DNA from: Limnobaculum parvum | Lineage (GTDB): Bacteria > Pseudomonadota > Gammaproteobacteria > Enterobacterales > Enterobacteriaceae | Direction: 5' to 3' | Length of the DNA stretch: 64,000 nucleotides | Assembly (NCBI RefSeq): GCF_003096015.2 | Contig: NZ_CP029185.2 | Coordinates: forward strand, 3,312,501 to 3,376,500 | In this document: piece after piece, positions 7,955-16,621 of the stretch | Numbering within the stretch: position 1 is the first letter of the stretch | Layout: the number at the start of each line of letters is the position of its first letter | Notes under the pieces: model-generated | What the model was told of the DNA's origin: nothing | The model's input: the letters and a program-made list of their open reading frames with translations, nothing else | Database searches by the model: none | Program-made: the position numbers and the translations under genes

Positions 7955-9238
7955 ATGCGCCCTGTTCAAAATAACAGACGCTCTGCTGATTTGATTGCAA
8001 AACAAGAGCAGCAGTTTCATCAACTAGCTAGCCAATTTCAGGAAGCTATGAGAAAAGCTGATTACCAGAAAGGTAAAGAACTTGCTGAAGCCACACTGAG
8101 AATCATGCCGCGCAATCAAGATGTTCAGGCCAGTTATGCACTTTGTTTAATGCGTATCGGTGAATATGAAAAGTCATACAAGCTTTATAAGCGTCTTCTA
8201 AATACTGCCCCTTTAAATAAACTACCATCAACCATGATTGATGGATTAACTGAGGTTTGCGGCTGGCTAGAACGCCCCGAAGAAGTACGCCGCTACGGTC
8301 TGATGTCACTCGAAGAAGCGGATAAAGTCTTTAGTGCCGGGAAAGCTTATTCATTACCAGCAGGTAATCCACCACCGTTCAACCCTGATAATCCACAAGA
8401 AAACGTTATCTCCTTCACGTTATTTGGTGCAGCGCCTCGTTATTGCGAAGCGGCCGTAATGAACGCTGTTGTCAGCAAAGACCTATTCCCAGGATGGGAA
8501 TGCCGTTTTTATCTGGACGATACTGTTCCCCAAGATATACAGGAACGTCTTCGTAAGTCTGGGGCAAACGTCATTAAAGTTGATGAAGATACTCGTCAGG
8601 CCTTACCTGCTCTAATGTGGCGTTTTCTGGTTCTAGATGACCCTAAAATCAAACGCTATATTATCCGCGACGCTGACTCGCTGCTTTCAGAACGTGAACA
8701 GGCTGCAGTAAATGAATGGGTCAATAGTGAATGTTGGTATCACCATATTCGCGATTACTTCACTCACTCTGAGTTAATTCTGGCCGGGCTGTGGGGCGGA
8801 TGTTACAATGAAAACCTTCCTTCCGTTATCGATGCTACTCGTGAATATCTAAGTCAACAGGAAGCGCACAAACGCTTTGTTGATCAGTACTTCCTGCGCC
8901 AATATATTTGGCCTACGGTGCGGCAAAGTATTCTTTCTCATGATGATATTTTTGGCTTCTATCACGCAAAACCTTTCCCTGCCCATCCACCCATTCGTTG
9001 GAAAACTAACAAATTCCATGTTGGCAGTAATGCCAGTTATCAACGTGTTGAAGTCAGCAGCAAATTAGCGGATGGCGAATTACAATCGTGGGAAATAGTA
9101 GACGAAAACGGTACCAAACAATGTGAATATCGCTCGATTGTGAGTAATGGGGTCTGGGAAGAATTTCTTCCATTTTTCATATTAAACCAGATTAACGACA
9201 AAAAATTGGCACTTCGAAATATCAATTCAGCAGAGTGA
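7955..9238 (+). CDS. TPR-domain protein with a predicted glycosyltransferase domain
   Basis: This 427-residue protein is absent from this place in E. coli. Residues about 15-110 form TPR-like helical repeats (the A-x-x-x-x-P-x-N-x-D and Y-x-x-A pattern around LRIMPRNQDVQASYALCLMRIGEY). From about 145 onward comes an alpha/beta domain with RYIIRDADSLLSEREQAAVNEW near residue 233. The DAD resembles the metal-binding DxD of GT-A glycosyltransferases, and similar RD(S/A)DS-x-x-x-EREKAAV-x-EW motifs occur in uncharacterised glycosyltransferase-like proteins. No signal peptide or membrane segment is seen, so it is likely cytosolic. I chose ATG 7955 because GAGG lies six bases before it. GTG 7925 and ATG 7943 are alternatives. 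Donor and acceptor are unknown. Confidence 0.7.
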   Translation: MRPVQNNRRSADLIAKQEQQFHQLASQFQEAMRKADYQKGKELAEATLRIMPRNQDVQASYALCLMRIGEYEKSYKLYKRLLNTAPLNKLPSTMIDGLTEVCGWLERPEEVRRYGLMSLEEADKVFSAGKAYSLPAGNPPPFNPDNPQENVISFTLFGAAPRYCEAAVMNAVVSKDLFPGWECRFYLDDTVPQDIQERLRKSGANVIKVDEDTRQALPALMWRFLVLDDPKIKRYIIRDADSLLSEREQAAVNEWVNSECWYHHIRDYFTHSELILAGLWGGCYNENLPSVIDATREYLSQQEAHKRFVDQYFLRQYIWPTVRQSILSHDDIFGFYHAKPFPAHPPIRWKTNKFHVGSNASYQRVEVSSKLADGELQSWEIVDENGTKQCEYRSIVSNGVWEEFLPFFILNQINDKKLALRNINSAE

Positions 9239-9281
9239 GTCTAACCTGAAGAATACTTGATACAGTAAACGAAAGACGTAA

Positions 9282-9306
9282 AAAAGCCGGGATAAACCCG
9301 GCTTTT
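9282..9306. terminator. Bidirectional terminator between the TPR protein gene and rplQ
   Basis: A 10-base-pair stem (9282-9291 with 9297-9306, loop ATAAA) carries A/T tracts on both sides. It serves the rightward TPR gene and the leftward alpha operon. Confidence 0.9.
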
Positions 9307-9323
9307 CCTTTCAGCAACAAATA

Positions 9324-9710
9324 TTACTCTGCTGCTTCTGCTGGAGCTTTTTCTGCACGGTCAACTAGCTCGATGTAAGCCATCGGAGCGTTATCACCTG
9401 CACGGAAACCACACTTCAAAATACGAGTGTAACCACCTGCACGGCTCGCAAAACGCGGGCCAAGCTCATTAAACAGTTTTGCCACGATCTCGTTATCACG
9501 AGTACGGGCGAATGCCAGACGACGATTAGCAACGCTGTCGGCCTTAGCAAGTGTAATCAGTGGTTCAACCACGCGACGCAGTTCTTTCGCTTTAGGCAAA
9601 GTCGTCTTGATAATCTCATGACGAACTAAAGAACCTGCCATGTTGCGAAACATAGCTTGGCGATGACTGCTGTTGCGGTTCAGTTGACGTCCACTCTTAC
9701 GATGGCGCAT
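9324..9710 (-). CDS. rplQ: 50S ribosomal protein L17
   Basis: The 128-residue protein starts MRHRKSGRQLNRNSSHRQAMFRNMAGSL and matches L17, a large-subunit protein near the exit tunnel rim. The C terminus is an Ala/Glu-rich tail, as in E. coli (127 residues). It is the last gene of the alpha operon (rpsM-rpsK-rpsD-rpoA-rplQ), 40 bases after rpoA. Confidence 0.99.
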   Translation of the reverse strand: MRHRKSGRQLNRNSSHRQAMFRNMAGSLVRHEIIKTTLPKAKELRRVVEPLITLAKADSVANRRLAFARTRDNEIVAKLFNELGPRFASRAGGYTRILKCGFRAGDNAPMAYIELVDRAEKAPAEAAE

Positions 9711-9750
9711 GACCTTATCCTTCTCAGTAAAACCTTAACCTGTGATCCGG

Positions 9751-10740
9751 TTACTCGTCAGCAATGCTAGCTGGTGGCCAGTTTTCCAGGCGCATGCCCA
9801 GAGACAAACCACGAGATGCAAGCACGTCTTTAATCTCGGTAAGAGATTTTTTACCCAAGTTAGGAGTTTTTAACAACTCAACTTCGGTACGCTGTACCAG
9901 ATCACCGATGTAGTGGATAGCTTCTGCTTTGAGGCAGTTAGCGGAGCGGACAGTCAGTTCCAGATCGTCAACAGGGCGTAGCAAGATCGGATCGAACTCT
10001 GGTTTCTCTTCTTTCACTTCTGGCTGACGTACATCACGTAAGTCAACAAAAGCTTCAAGTTGTTCTGCCAGAATGGTAGCCGCACGGCGGATTGATTCTT
10101 CCGGATCAATCGTACCGTTAGTTTCCATCTCGATGACCAGCTTATCCAAGTCAGTACGCTGTTCTACACGCGCTGCTTCAACATTGTAGGCAATACGCTC
10201 TACCGGGCTGTAGCATGCGTCAACCAACAGACGACCAATTGGACGCTCATCTTCTTCCGTATGAATACGGGCAGAAGCCGGCACATAACCACGACCACGC
10301 TGAACTTTGATACGCATACTAATGGATGCATTCTCATCAGTCAGATGGCAGATCAAGTGCTGAGGTTTGACGACTTCAACATCCCCATCATGGGTAATGT
10401 CGGCTGCAGTCACAGGGCCAATGCCAGACTTATTCAAGCTAAGAATAACTTCATCTTTACCATGAACTTTCACCGCCAGCCCTTTCAGGTTGAGCAGGAT
10501 TTCCAGGATATCTTCCTGTACGCCTTCTTTGGTGCTGTACTCATGTAGTACACCATCAATCTCAACTTCAGTTACCGCACAACCCGGCATTGATGAAAGC
10601 AGAATGCGGCGCAGTGCGTTACCTAAAGTATGGCCGAAGCCACGCTCTAACGGCTCAAGGGTCACCTTAGCGTGCGTCGAACTCACTTGCTCGATATCTA
10701 CCAGGCGTGGTTTTAGAAACTCTGTCACAGAACCCTGCAT
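9751..10740 (-). CDS. rpoA: RNA polymerase alpha subunit
   Basis: The protein has 329 residues, identical in length to E. coli alpha. The N-terminal domain (to about residue 235) carries the dimer interface and assembly determinants ([17 protein letters not shown]). A flexible linker around 236-249 leads to the C-terminal domain, which has the DNA- and activator-contacting helix around [17 protein letters not shown] and the [14 protein letters not shown] segment. CRP and many other activators contact this domain. Confidence 0.99.
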
Positions 10741-10765
10741 TGTGTCCTCTCTTTGGTACTAAACT

Positions 10766-11386
10766 TTACTTAGAGTAAAGTTCGACGATCAGGTGTTCGT
10801 TAATGTCCGCAGACAGATCGGAGCGCTCTGGATTGCGTTTGAAAACGCCTTCCATCTTAGCAGCATCAACTTCGATCCAAGTCGGCTTTTCGCGCTGTTC
10901 AAACAGCTCTAAAGCGGCTTTAACACGAGATTGCTTTTTCGCTTTCTCACGTACGCTGACTACGTCATTCGGAGATACCTGAAAAGAAGCGATGTTAACA
11001 ACGCGACCATTAACCATTACAGCTTTGTGGCTAACTAACTGACGTGCTTCTGCACGAGTAGCGCCGAAGCCCATACGGTAAACCACATTGTCTAAACGAC
11101 CTTCTAAAAGCTGCAGCAGGTTTTCACCCGTGTTGCCTTTCAGGCGAGTTGCTTCTTTATAATAATTACGGAACTGACGCTCAAGAACACCGTAAATACG
11201 ACGAACTTTTTGCTTCTCACGTAACTGTACACCATAGTCAGACAGACGTGGCTTACGCGCACCGTGCTGACCAGGAGCTTGTTCAATTTTACACTTGGTA
11301 TCGATCGCGCGAACGCCAGACTTAAGGAATAAGTCGGTGCCTTCACGACGGCTAAGCTTGAGCTTAGGACCCAAATATCTTGCCAT
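10766..11386 (-). CDS. rpsD: 30S ribosomal protein S4
   Basis: The 206-residue protein begins MARYLGPKLKLSRREGTDLFLKS and includes the S4 RNA-binding fold near residues 95-160. S4 nucleates 30S assembly on the 5' domain of 16S rRNA. It is also the translational repressor of the alpha operon, acting at the rpsM leader, whose pseudoknot is visible at 12184-12240. Confidence 0.99.
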   Translation of the reverse strand: MARYLGPKLKLSRREGTDLFLKSGVRAIDTKCKIEQAPGQHGARKPRLSDYGVQLREKQKVRRIYGVLERQFRNYYKEATRLKGNTGENLLQLLEGRLDNVVYRMGFGATRAEARQLVSHKAVMVNGRVVNIASFQVSPNDVVSVREKAKKQSRVKAALELFEQREKPTWIEVDAAKMEGVFKRNPERSDLSADINEHLIVELYSK

Positions 11387-11420
11387 TTTCTTTCTCCAAC
11401 AATCCTAGAAACTGTGGCGA

Positions 11421-11810
11421 TTAAACGCGACGTTTCTTAGGAGGACGACAACCGTTGTGAGGAATCGGAGTCACATCAGTAATATTAGTGATGCGGAAAC
11501 CAGCCGCGTTTAATGCGCGGATAGTAGACTCACGACCGGGACCTGGGCCTTTAACCATAACTTCCAGATTCTTAATTCCGTACTCTTTTACTGCTTCTGC
11601 GCAGCGCTCTGCTGCAACTTGCGCAGCAAATGGAGTGGATTTACGAGAACCACGGAAGCCGGAACCACCAGCTGTTGCCCAACCCAATGCATTACCTTGA
11701 CGATCGGTAATAGTCACAATGGTGTTGTTAAAAGAAGCATGGATATGAGCCATACCGTCAGAAACTTGTTTTCTTACACGCTTACGTGCACGAACAGGTG
11801 CTTTTGCCAT
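11421..11810 (-). CDS. rpsK: 30S ribosomal protein S11
   Basis: The 129-residue protein matches S11 over its length, with NTIVTITDRQGNALGWATAGG and the C-terminal ITDVTPIPHNGCRPPKKRRV. S11 binds the 30S platform near the E site. The gene lies 16 bases after rpsM and 34 bases before rpsD in the alpha operon. Confidence 0.99.
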   Translation of the reverse strand: MAKAPVRARKRVRKQVSDGMAHIHASFNNTIVTITDRQGNALGWATAGGSGFRGSRKSTPFAAQVAAERCAEAVKEYGIKNLEVMVKGPGPGRESTIRALNAAGFRITNITDVTPIPHNGCRPPKKRRV

Positions 11811-11826
11811 TATTCAATCACCCCGA

Positions 11827-12183
11827 TTATTTCTTGATCGGTTTACGCGGACCCTTACGGGTACGGGCGTTAGTCTTGGTACGCTGTCCGCGAACCGGTA
11901 GACCACGACGATGACGTACACCACGGTAACAACCAAGGTCCATCAGACGCTTGATGCTCATGGTAACTTCACGACGCAGATCACCTTCTACAACGTACTT
12001 GGCAACTTCGTCACGCAGCTTGTCAATTTGCTCTTCAGACAGTTCACTGATCTTAACACTTTCAGCAATACCAGACGCTACACAGATAGCCTGTGAACGG
12101 GTCTTGCCGATACCGAAGATCGCAGTTAATGCAATTACAGTATGTTTATGATCAGGAATGTTAATGCCTGCTATACGGGCCAC
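11827..12183 (-). CDS. rpsM: 30S ribosomal protein S13
   Basis: The 118-residue protein contacts 16S rRNA in the head and the P-site tRNA through its basic tail (NARTRKGPRKPIKK). Translation starts at GTG (12183), as in E. coli, and that start lies in the S4-regulated pseudoknot leader. It is the first gene of the alpha operon. Confidence 0.99.
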   Translation of the reverse strand: MARIAGINIPDHKHTVIALTAIFGIGKTRSQAICVASGIAESVKISELSEEQIDKLRDEVAKYVVEGDLRREVTMSIKRLMDLGCYRGVRHRRGLPVRGQRTKTNARTRKGPRKPIKK

Positions 12184-12240
12184 TATGCACTCCTACAATA
12201 AAATAAGGCAACAATACTCTGAAAAGCCCGTTTTCAGGAT
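12184..12240 (-). promoter_or_regulatory. Alpha-operon leader, S4-binding pseudoknot
   Basis: Just upstream of the rpsM GTG, the minus strand carries a stem CTGAAAA/TTTTCAG (12219-12237, loop CGGGC) followed by the TAGGAGTGCATAGTGG ribosome-binding segment. These are the recognisable parts of the E. coli alpha operon translational operator, which folds into a nested pseudoknot that S4 locks in an inactive form. Confidence 0.85.
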
Positions 12241-12275
12241 ACTCAAATAATGTTGCTGTCTTACACAAAAGATTG

Positions 12276-12294
12276 GCTGGCTAATCTAGCCAGC
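12276..12294 (-). terminator. Hairpin between rpmJ and the alpha operon leader
   Basis: An 8-base-pair stem (12276-12283 with 12287-12294) is followed on the minus strand by CAATCTTTTG. It could be a partial terminator of the spc operon. A TTGACA lies just upstream of it (minus strand, near 12315-12320) but has no good -10 partner, so I do not call a promoter. Confidence 0.5.
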
Positions 12295-12345
12295 TCAATC
12301 ACACTTTGCAAGAAAAAAATGTCAAAACTTTAGCATTAACAACAA

Positions 12346-12459
12346 TCAGCCTTGACGCTGTTTGTGTTTCGCTTCAACGCAAATCACACGTACAACGCCG
12401 TGGCGCTTGATGATTTTGCAGTTGCGACATAACTTCTTGACGGAAGCACGAACTTTCAT
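12346..12459 (-). CDS. rpmJ: 50S ribosomal protein L36
   Basis: A 37-residue protein, MKVRASVKKLCRNCKIIKRH..., ending KHKQRQG. The zinc ribbon ligands Cys11, Cys14, Cys27 and His32 are all present, so this is the zinc-binding form. It is one residue shorter than E. coli L36 just before the last ligand. It is the last gene of the spc operon, 33 bases after secY. Confidence 0.98.
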   Translation of the reverse strand: MKVRASVKKLCRNCKIIKRHGVVRVICVEAKHKQRQG

Positions 12460-12492
12460 TTTAACTCTCCGTAACTTCTCAAGCTAGCTGAA

Positions 12493-13821
12493 TTAACGGC
12501 CATAGCCTTTCAGATTTGCTTTCTTCAATGCAGACTCATATTGACTCGACATCATCAGAGTTTGCACTTGAGCCATAAAGTCCATGATGACGACAACGAC
12601 AATAAGTAGTGAAGTACCACCAAAGTTGAAAGGTACTTTCATTGCGTCACGCATAAACTCCGGGATCAGGCAGATAAAGGTAATATACATGGCACCAACG
12701 AAGGTTAACCGAGTCATTACTTTATCGATATATTTAGCCGTTTGCTCTCCCGGACGAATCCCTGGTACAAACGCACCGGACTTCTTCAGGTTATCTGCTG
12801 TTTCACGAGGGTTGAAAACCAACGCTGTATAGAAGAAACAGAAGAATATGATCGCGGCCGCATAGAGTAACACATAAAGTGGCTGTCCGGGTTGCAAATA
12901 CATAGAAATAGTTGTCAACCAGTTCCAACCAGTACCACCACCGAACCATGAGGCTATTGTCGCAGGGAACAGAATGATACTTGAAGCAAAGATCGCAGGT
13001 ATTACACCGGCCATGTTCACTTTCAACGGTAAATGGGTACTTTGTGCAGCATAAACGCGGCGACCCTGTTGACGTTTGGCATAGTTAACGACGATACGAC
13101 GCTGACCACGTTCAACAAATACAACAAAGAAAGTCACTGCGAATACTAAAACCGCAACCAACAGCAGCAGAAGAACATGTAAGTCACCCTGCCGAGCTTG
13201 CTCGATAGTCTGTCCAATAGCAGGAGGTAAACCAGCAACGATACCCGCGAAAATGATGATAGAAATACCGTTACCGATACCCCTTTCAGTCACCTGCTCA
13301 CCCAGCCACATCAGGAACATGGTTCCCGTCACTAAGCTCACAACAGCGGTAAAGTAGAACGCAAAGCCTGGATTGATTACCAGACCTTGCATTCCCATAT
13401 TCGGTAAGCCGGTAGCAATACCGACCGACTGGAATATGGCCAGAACCAACGTACCATATCGAGTGTACTGGCTAATCTTACGACGGCCAGACTCGCCCTC
13501 TTTCTTCAATTCCGCTAACTTAGGATGAACCACGGTTAACAGTTGCACGATAATAGAAGCCGAAATGTAAGGCATAATACCGAGCGCGAAGACAGAAGCA
13601 CGACTGAGGGCGCCACCAGAGAACATGTTAAACATGTCAATGATGGTGCCTCTCTGCTCTTCGACTAACTTAGCAAGCACAGTGGCGTCAATACCAGGAA
13701 TCGGAATGAAAGAGCCGATACGGAACACGATCAGAGCACCGACAACAAATAAGAGTCTGCGCTTAAGCTCGCCTATTCCGCCTTTTGCACTTTGAAAATC
13801 TAATCCTGGTTGCTTAGCCAT
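12493..13821 (-). CDS. secY: Protein translocase subunit SecY
   Basis: The 442-residue protein has ten predicted membrane segments and forms the protein-conducting channel of the SecYEG translocon in the inner membrane. Visible family features are the N-terminal KRRLLFVVGALIVFRIGSFIPIPG (TM1), the plug region that follows, and the cytosolic loops that contact SecA and ribosomes (around NYAKRQQGRRVY and NPRETADNLKKSGAFVPGIRPG). It lies between rplO and rpmJ in the spc operon. Confidence 0.99.
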   Translation of the reverse strand: MAKQPGLDFQSAKGGIGELKRRLLFVVGALIVFRIGSFIPIPGIDATVLAKLVEEQRGTIIDMFNMFSGGALSRASVFALGIMPYISASIIVQLLTVVHPKLAELKKEGESGRRKISQYTRYGTLVLAIFQSVGIATGLPNMGMQGLVINPGFAFYFTAVVSLVTGTMFLMWLGEQVTERGIGNGISIIIFAGIVAGLPPAIGQTIEQARQGDLHVLLLLLVAVLVFAVTFFVVFVERGQRRIVVNYAKRQQGRRVYAAQSTHLPLKVNMAGVIPAIFASSIILFPATIASWFGGGTGWNWLTTISMYLQPGQPLYVLLYAAAIIFFCFFYTALVFNPRETADNLKKSGAFVPGIRPGEQTAKYIDKVMTRLTFVGAMYITFICLIPEFMRDAMKVPFNFGGTSLLIVVVVIMDFMAQVQTLMMSSQYESALKKANLKGYGR

Positions 13822-13828
13822 CTGCTAC

Positions 13829-14263
13829 TTATTCCTCAATTTTCCCGCCAGCGGCTTCGATTGCAGCACGAGCGCCTTTGGTAACACGCAGACCGCGTAC
13901 AGTAACTGGACGATTGATTTCACCAGAAAGCATAACTTTCGCGAATTCAATTTGAATGCCAACTACGTTTGCCGCTTTCAGCGCATTCAGGTCAATCACT
14001 TCGCCTTCAACTAAAGCTAGTTCAGACAAACGAACTTCTGCCGTGATCATTGCTTTACGAGAAGTGAAACCGAATTTCGGTAAACGACGATATAAAGGCA
14101 TTTGGCCGCCTTCGAAACCACGACGTACGCCACCGCCAGAACGAGACTTCTGACCTTTGTGACCACGGCCGCCGGTTTTACCCAGACCAGAACCAATACC
14201 ACGACCTAAACGCTTAGCAGCGTGTTTTGCACCTTCGGCCGGAGCCAGAGTATTTAAACGCAT
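13829..14263 (-). CDS. rplO: 50S ribosomal protein L15
   Basis: The 144-residue protein starts MRLNTLAPAEGAKHAAKRLGRGIGSG and has the long glycine-rich basic N-terminal extension (GKTGGRGHKGQKSRSGGGVRRG) that threads into 23S rRNA, followed by the globular domain. Its length equals that of E. coli L15. The stop lies 7 bases before the secY start. Confidence 0.99.
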   Translation of the reverse strand: MRLNTLAPAEGAKHAAKRLGRGIGSGLGKTGGRGHKGQKSRSGGGVRRGFEGGQMPLYRRLPKFGFTSRKAMITAEVRLSELALVEGEVIDLNALKAANVVGIQIEFAKVMLSGEINRPVTVRGLRVTKGARAAIEAAGGKIEE

Positions 14264-14266
14264 CTC

Positions 14267-14446
14267 TTACTCCTCCACTTTAACCATGTAAGAAACCAGG
14301 TTGATCATGCCACGTACAGCAGGAGTATCCTCGCGCTCTACGGTGTGACCGATGCGACGCAGACCTAAACCGACCAGAGTTGCCTTATGTTTAGGCAAAC
14401 GGCCGATTGAGCTGCGAGTTTGAGTAACTTTAATAGTCTTTGCCAT
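14267..14446 (-). CDS. rpmD: 50S ribosomal protein L30
   Basis: The reading frame encodes 59 residues, starting MAKTIKVTQTRSSIGRLPKHKATLVGLGLRR and ending MINLVSYMVKVEE, which matches L30 over its whole length. It fits between rpsE (6-base gap) and rplO (3-base gap) in the spc operon. Confidence 0.98.
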   Translation of the reverse strand: MAKTIKVTQTRSSIGRLPKHKATLVGLGLRRIGHTVEREDTPAVRGMINLVSYMVKVEE

Positions 14447-14452
14447 TGCTCA

Positions 14453-14953
14453 TTACCCCAGAATGTCTTCGACAGTTTTACCGCGCTTAGCAGCAACCAT
14501 CTCAGGAGACTTCATATTCTCCAAGGCATCAATAGTTGCACGAACCACGTTAATCGGGTTAGTTGAACCATAAGCCTTAGCCAATACGTTACGTACTCCG
14601 GCGACTTCCAGAACGGCGCGCATTGCACCGCCGGCGATAATACCGGTACCTTCGAATGCTGGCTGCATAAACACGCGAGAACCGGTATGAGCACCTTTAA
14701 CAGGATGCTGCAGGGTTCCGTTGTTTAATGCGACATTCATCATGTTGCGACGGGCTTTTTCCATCGCTTTCTGGATCGCTGCTGGAACTTCACGCGCTTT
14801 CCCGTAACCAAAACCAACGCGACCGTTGCCATCACCCACTACAGTTAGTGCGGTGAAGCTAAAAATACGACCACCTTTAACGGTTTTAGATACGCGGTTA
14901 ACCGCGATCAGCTTTTCCTGCAGTTCGCCAGCTTGTTTCTCGATGTGAGACAT
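14453..14953 (-). CDS. rpsE: 30S ribosomal protein S5
   Basis: The 166-residue protein has the S5 double-stranded RNA-binding domain near residues 10-75 (ELQEKLIAVNRVSKTVKGGR, then GRVGFGYGKAREVPAAIQKAMEKA) and the C-terminal ribosomal S5D2 fold. It helps form the mRNA entry tunnel and maintain decoding accuracy. No obvious substitution is seen in the VKGGR spectinomycin loop. Confidence 0.99.
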   Translation of the reverse strand: MSHIEKQAGELQEKLIAVNRVSKTVKGGRIFSFTALTVVGDGNGRVGFGYGKAREVPAAIQKAMEKARRNMMNVALNNGTLQHPVKGAHTGSRVFMQPAFEGTGIIAGGAMRAVLEVAGVRNVLAKAYGSTNPINVVRATIDALENMKSPEMVAAKRGKTVEDILG

Positions 14954-14967
14954 CTTACACCTCTACC

Positions 14968-15321
14968 TTAGAACTGAAGGCCAGCTTCGCGGGCAGCATC
15001 TGCCAGCGCCTGGACTCTACCATGATATTGGAAACCAGAGCGGTCAAAAGATACTTTCGTAATCTCTTTAGCCAGTGCACGCTCAGCGATAGCTTTACCT
15101 ACTGCTGCTGCGGCATCTTTGTTTCCGGTATACTTCAATTGTTCTGTAATAGCCTTTTCTAATGTAGAAGCGGCTGCCAGAACTTCAGAACCGTTTGGTG
15201 CGATAATCTGCGCATAAATATGGCGCGGAGTACGGTGAACCACCAGGCGAGTCGCACACAGTTCTTTAATCTTACGACGTGCGCGGGTCGCACGACGGAT
15301 ACGAGCTGCTTTCTTATCCAT
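14968..15321 (-). CDS. rplR: 50S ribosomal protein L18
   Basis: The 117-residue protein matches L18, which binds 5S rRNA in the central protuberance together with L5 and L25. The basic N terminus (MDKKAARIRRATRARRKIKEL) and the C-terminal DRSGFQYHGRVQALADAAREAGLQF are typical. Length equals E. coli L18. Confidence 0.99.
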   Translation of the reverse strand: MDKKAARIRRATRARRKIKELCATRLVVHRTPRHIYAQIIAPNGSEVLAAASTLEKAITEQLKYTGNKDAAAAVGKAIAERALAKEITKVSFDRSGFQYHGRVQALADAAREAGLQF

Positions 15322-15330
15322 AGTGTTACC

Positions 15331-15864
15331 TTACTTCTTCTTAGCCTCTTTGGTACGCACGACTTCGTCGGCGTAACGGACACCCTTGCCTTTATATGGC
15401 TCAGGACGACGGTAGGCACGCAATTCTGCTGCGATTTGACCAATTACCTGCTTATCAGCCCCTTTCAGGATGATTTCAGTTTGGCTTGGACATTCGGCAG
15501 TAATGCCTGCTGGCAGTTTATGGTCAATTGGATGAGAAAAGCCTAACGCTAAATTCACCACATCACCTTTAACTGCTGCACGGTAACCTACGCCTACCAG
15601 CTGTAGCTTCTTAGTGAAGCCTTCAGTAACACCGATAACCATTCCGTTAATCAGAGAACGTACGGTACCCGCTTGGGCCCATCCGTCTACAAAACCTTCG
15701 CGTGGTGCGAAAGTAATTGCATTGTTTTCCTGCTTAACTTCAACGGAATCATGGACTGTACGCGACAGCTCGCCGTTTTTACCCTTAATAGTTATAACCT
15801 GACCGTTGAGTTTTACCTCTACGCCAGCAGGAATAACGACGGGTGCTTTTGCAACACGAGACAT
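15331..15864 (-). CDS. rplF: 50S ribosomal protein L6
   Basis: The 177-residue protein has two tandem L6 folds and the conserved C-terminal RRPEPYKGKGVRYADEVV. L6 lies near the sarcin-ricin loop and the factor-binding site. Length equals E. coli L6. It lies 14 bases after rpsH. Confidence 0.99.
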   Translation of the reverse strand: MSRVAKAPVVIPAGVEVKLNGQVITIKGKNGELSRTVHDSVEVKQENNAITFAPREGFVDGWAQAGTVRSLINGMVIGVTEGFTKKLQLVGVGYRAAVKGDVVNLALGFSHPIDHKLPAGITAECPSQTEIILKGADKQVIGQIAAELRAYRRPEPYKGKGVRYADEVVRTKEAKKK

Positions 15865-15878
15865 TTTTTCCTCCTGAA

Positions 15879-16271
15879 TTAAGCTACGTAGCAGATAATC
15901 TCGCCACCAAGTCCTGCTTGGCGAGCTGCACGATCGGTCATGACACCTTTAGAAGTAGAAATAACAGCAATACCTAAACCAGCCATAACTTTTGGTAGCT
16001 CATCTTTTCTTTTATAGATGCGCAGACCTGGACGGCTGATTCGCTGAATACTTTCTACAACAGGCGCTCCCTGGAAGTACTTTAGTACTAATTCCAGTTC
16101 AGGCTTGGTGTCGCCTTCAATTTTGTAATCTTCAATATAACCTTCTTCCTTCAGCACTTTGGCAATAGCCACTTTTAGCTTGGAGGAAGGCATAGCGACC
16201 GCAACTTTGTTCGCGGCCTGACCGTTTCGGATACGGGTCAGCATATCCGCGATCGGATCTTGCATGCTCAT
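15879..16271 (-). CDS. rpsH: 30S ribosomal protein S8
   Basis: The 130-residue protein starts MSMQDPIADMLTRIRNGQAANK and ends GLGGEIICYVA, matching S8. S8 binds the central domain of 16S rRNA. In E. coli it also represses the spc operon by binding a 16S-like site near the start of rplE. I did not model that site here. Confidence 0.99.
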   Translation of the reverse strand: MSMQDPIADMLTRIRNGQAANKVAVAMPSSKLKVAIAKVLKEEGYIEDYKIEGDTKPELELVLKYFQGAPVVESIQRISRPGLRIYKRKDELPKVMAGLGIAVISTSKGVMTDRAARQAGLGGEIICYVA

Positions 16272-16302
16272 CTGTCTCTACTCCCGTGATTCAATGGTGA
16301 TA

Positions 16303-16608
16303 TTACCAACTAGCCTTTTTCAGACCCGGGATCTCACCGCGCATTGCGGCTTCACGGACCTTGATACGACTCAATCCAAATTTACGCAGAACGCCGTGTG
16401 GGCGGCCTGTTTGACGGCAACGGTTACGTTGACGGCTTGGACTGGAATCACGTGGAAGAGTTTGCAGTTTGAGCACTGCATTCCAACGGTCTTCATCGGA
16501 TGCATTCACATCAGAGATAATCGCTTTAAGTTCAGTACGCTTTGCGTAGAACTTGTCTGCTAACTTCACACGTTTAACTTCACGTGCTTTCATTGATTGC
16601 TTAGCCAT
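16303..16608 (-). CDS. rpsN: 30S ribosomal protein S14
   Basis: The 101-residue protein starts MAKQSMKAREVKRVKLADKF and ends GEIPGLKKASW. The longer open frame upstream overlaps rplE and is not family-like, so ATG 16608 is the start. The RNRCRQTGRPHG segment lacks the paired CxxC ligands, so this is the zinc-independent long form typical of enteric bacteria. Confidence 0.98.
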   Translation of the reverse strand: MAKQSMKAREVKRVKLADKFYAKRTELKAIISDVNASDEDRWNAVLKLQTLPRDSSPSRQRNRCRQTGRPHGVLRKFGLSRIKVREAAMRGEIPGLKKASW

Positions 16609-16621
16609 TAGTAACCCTACC

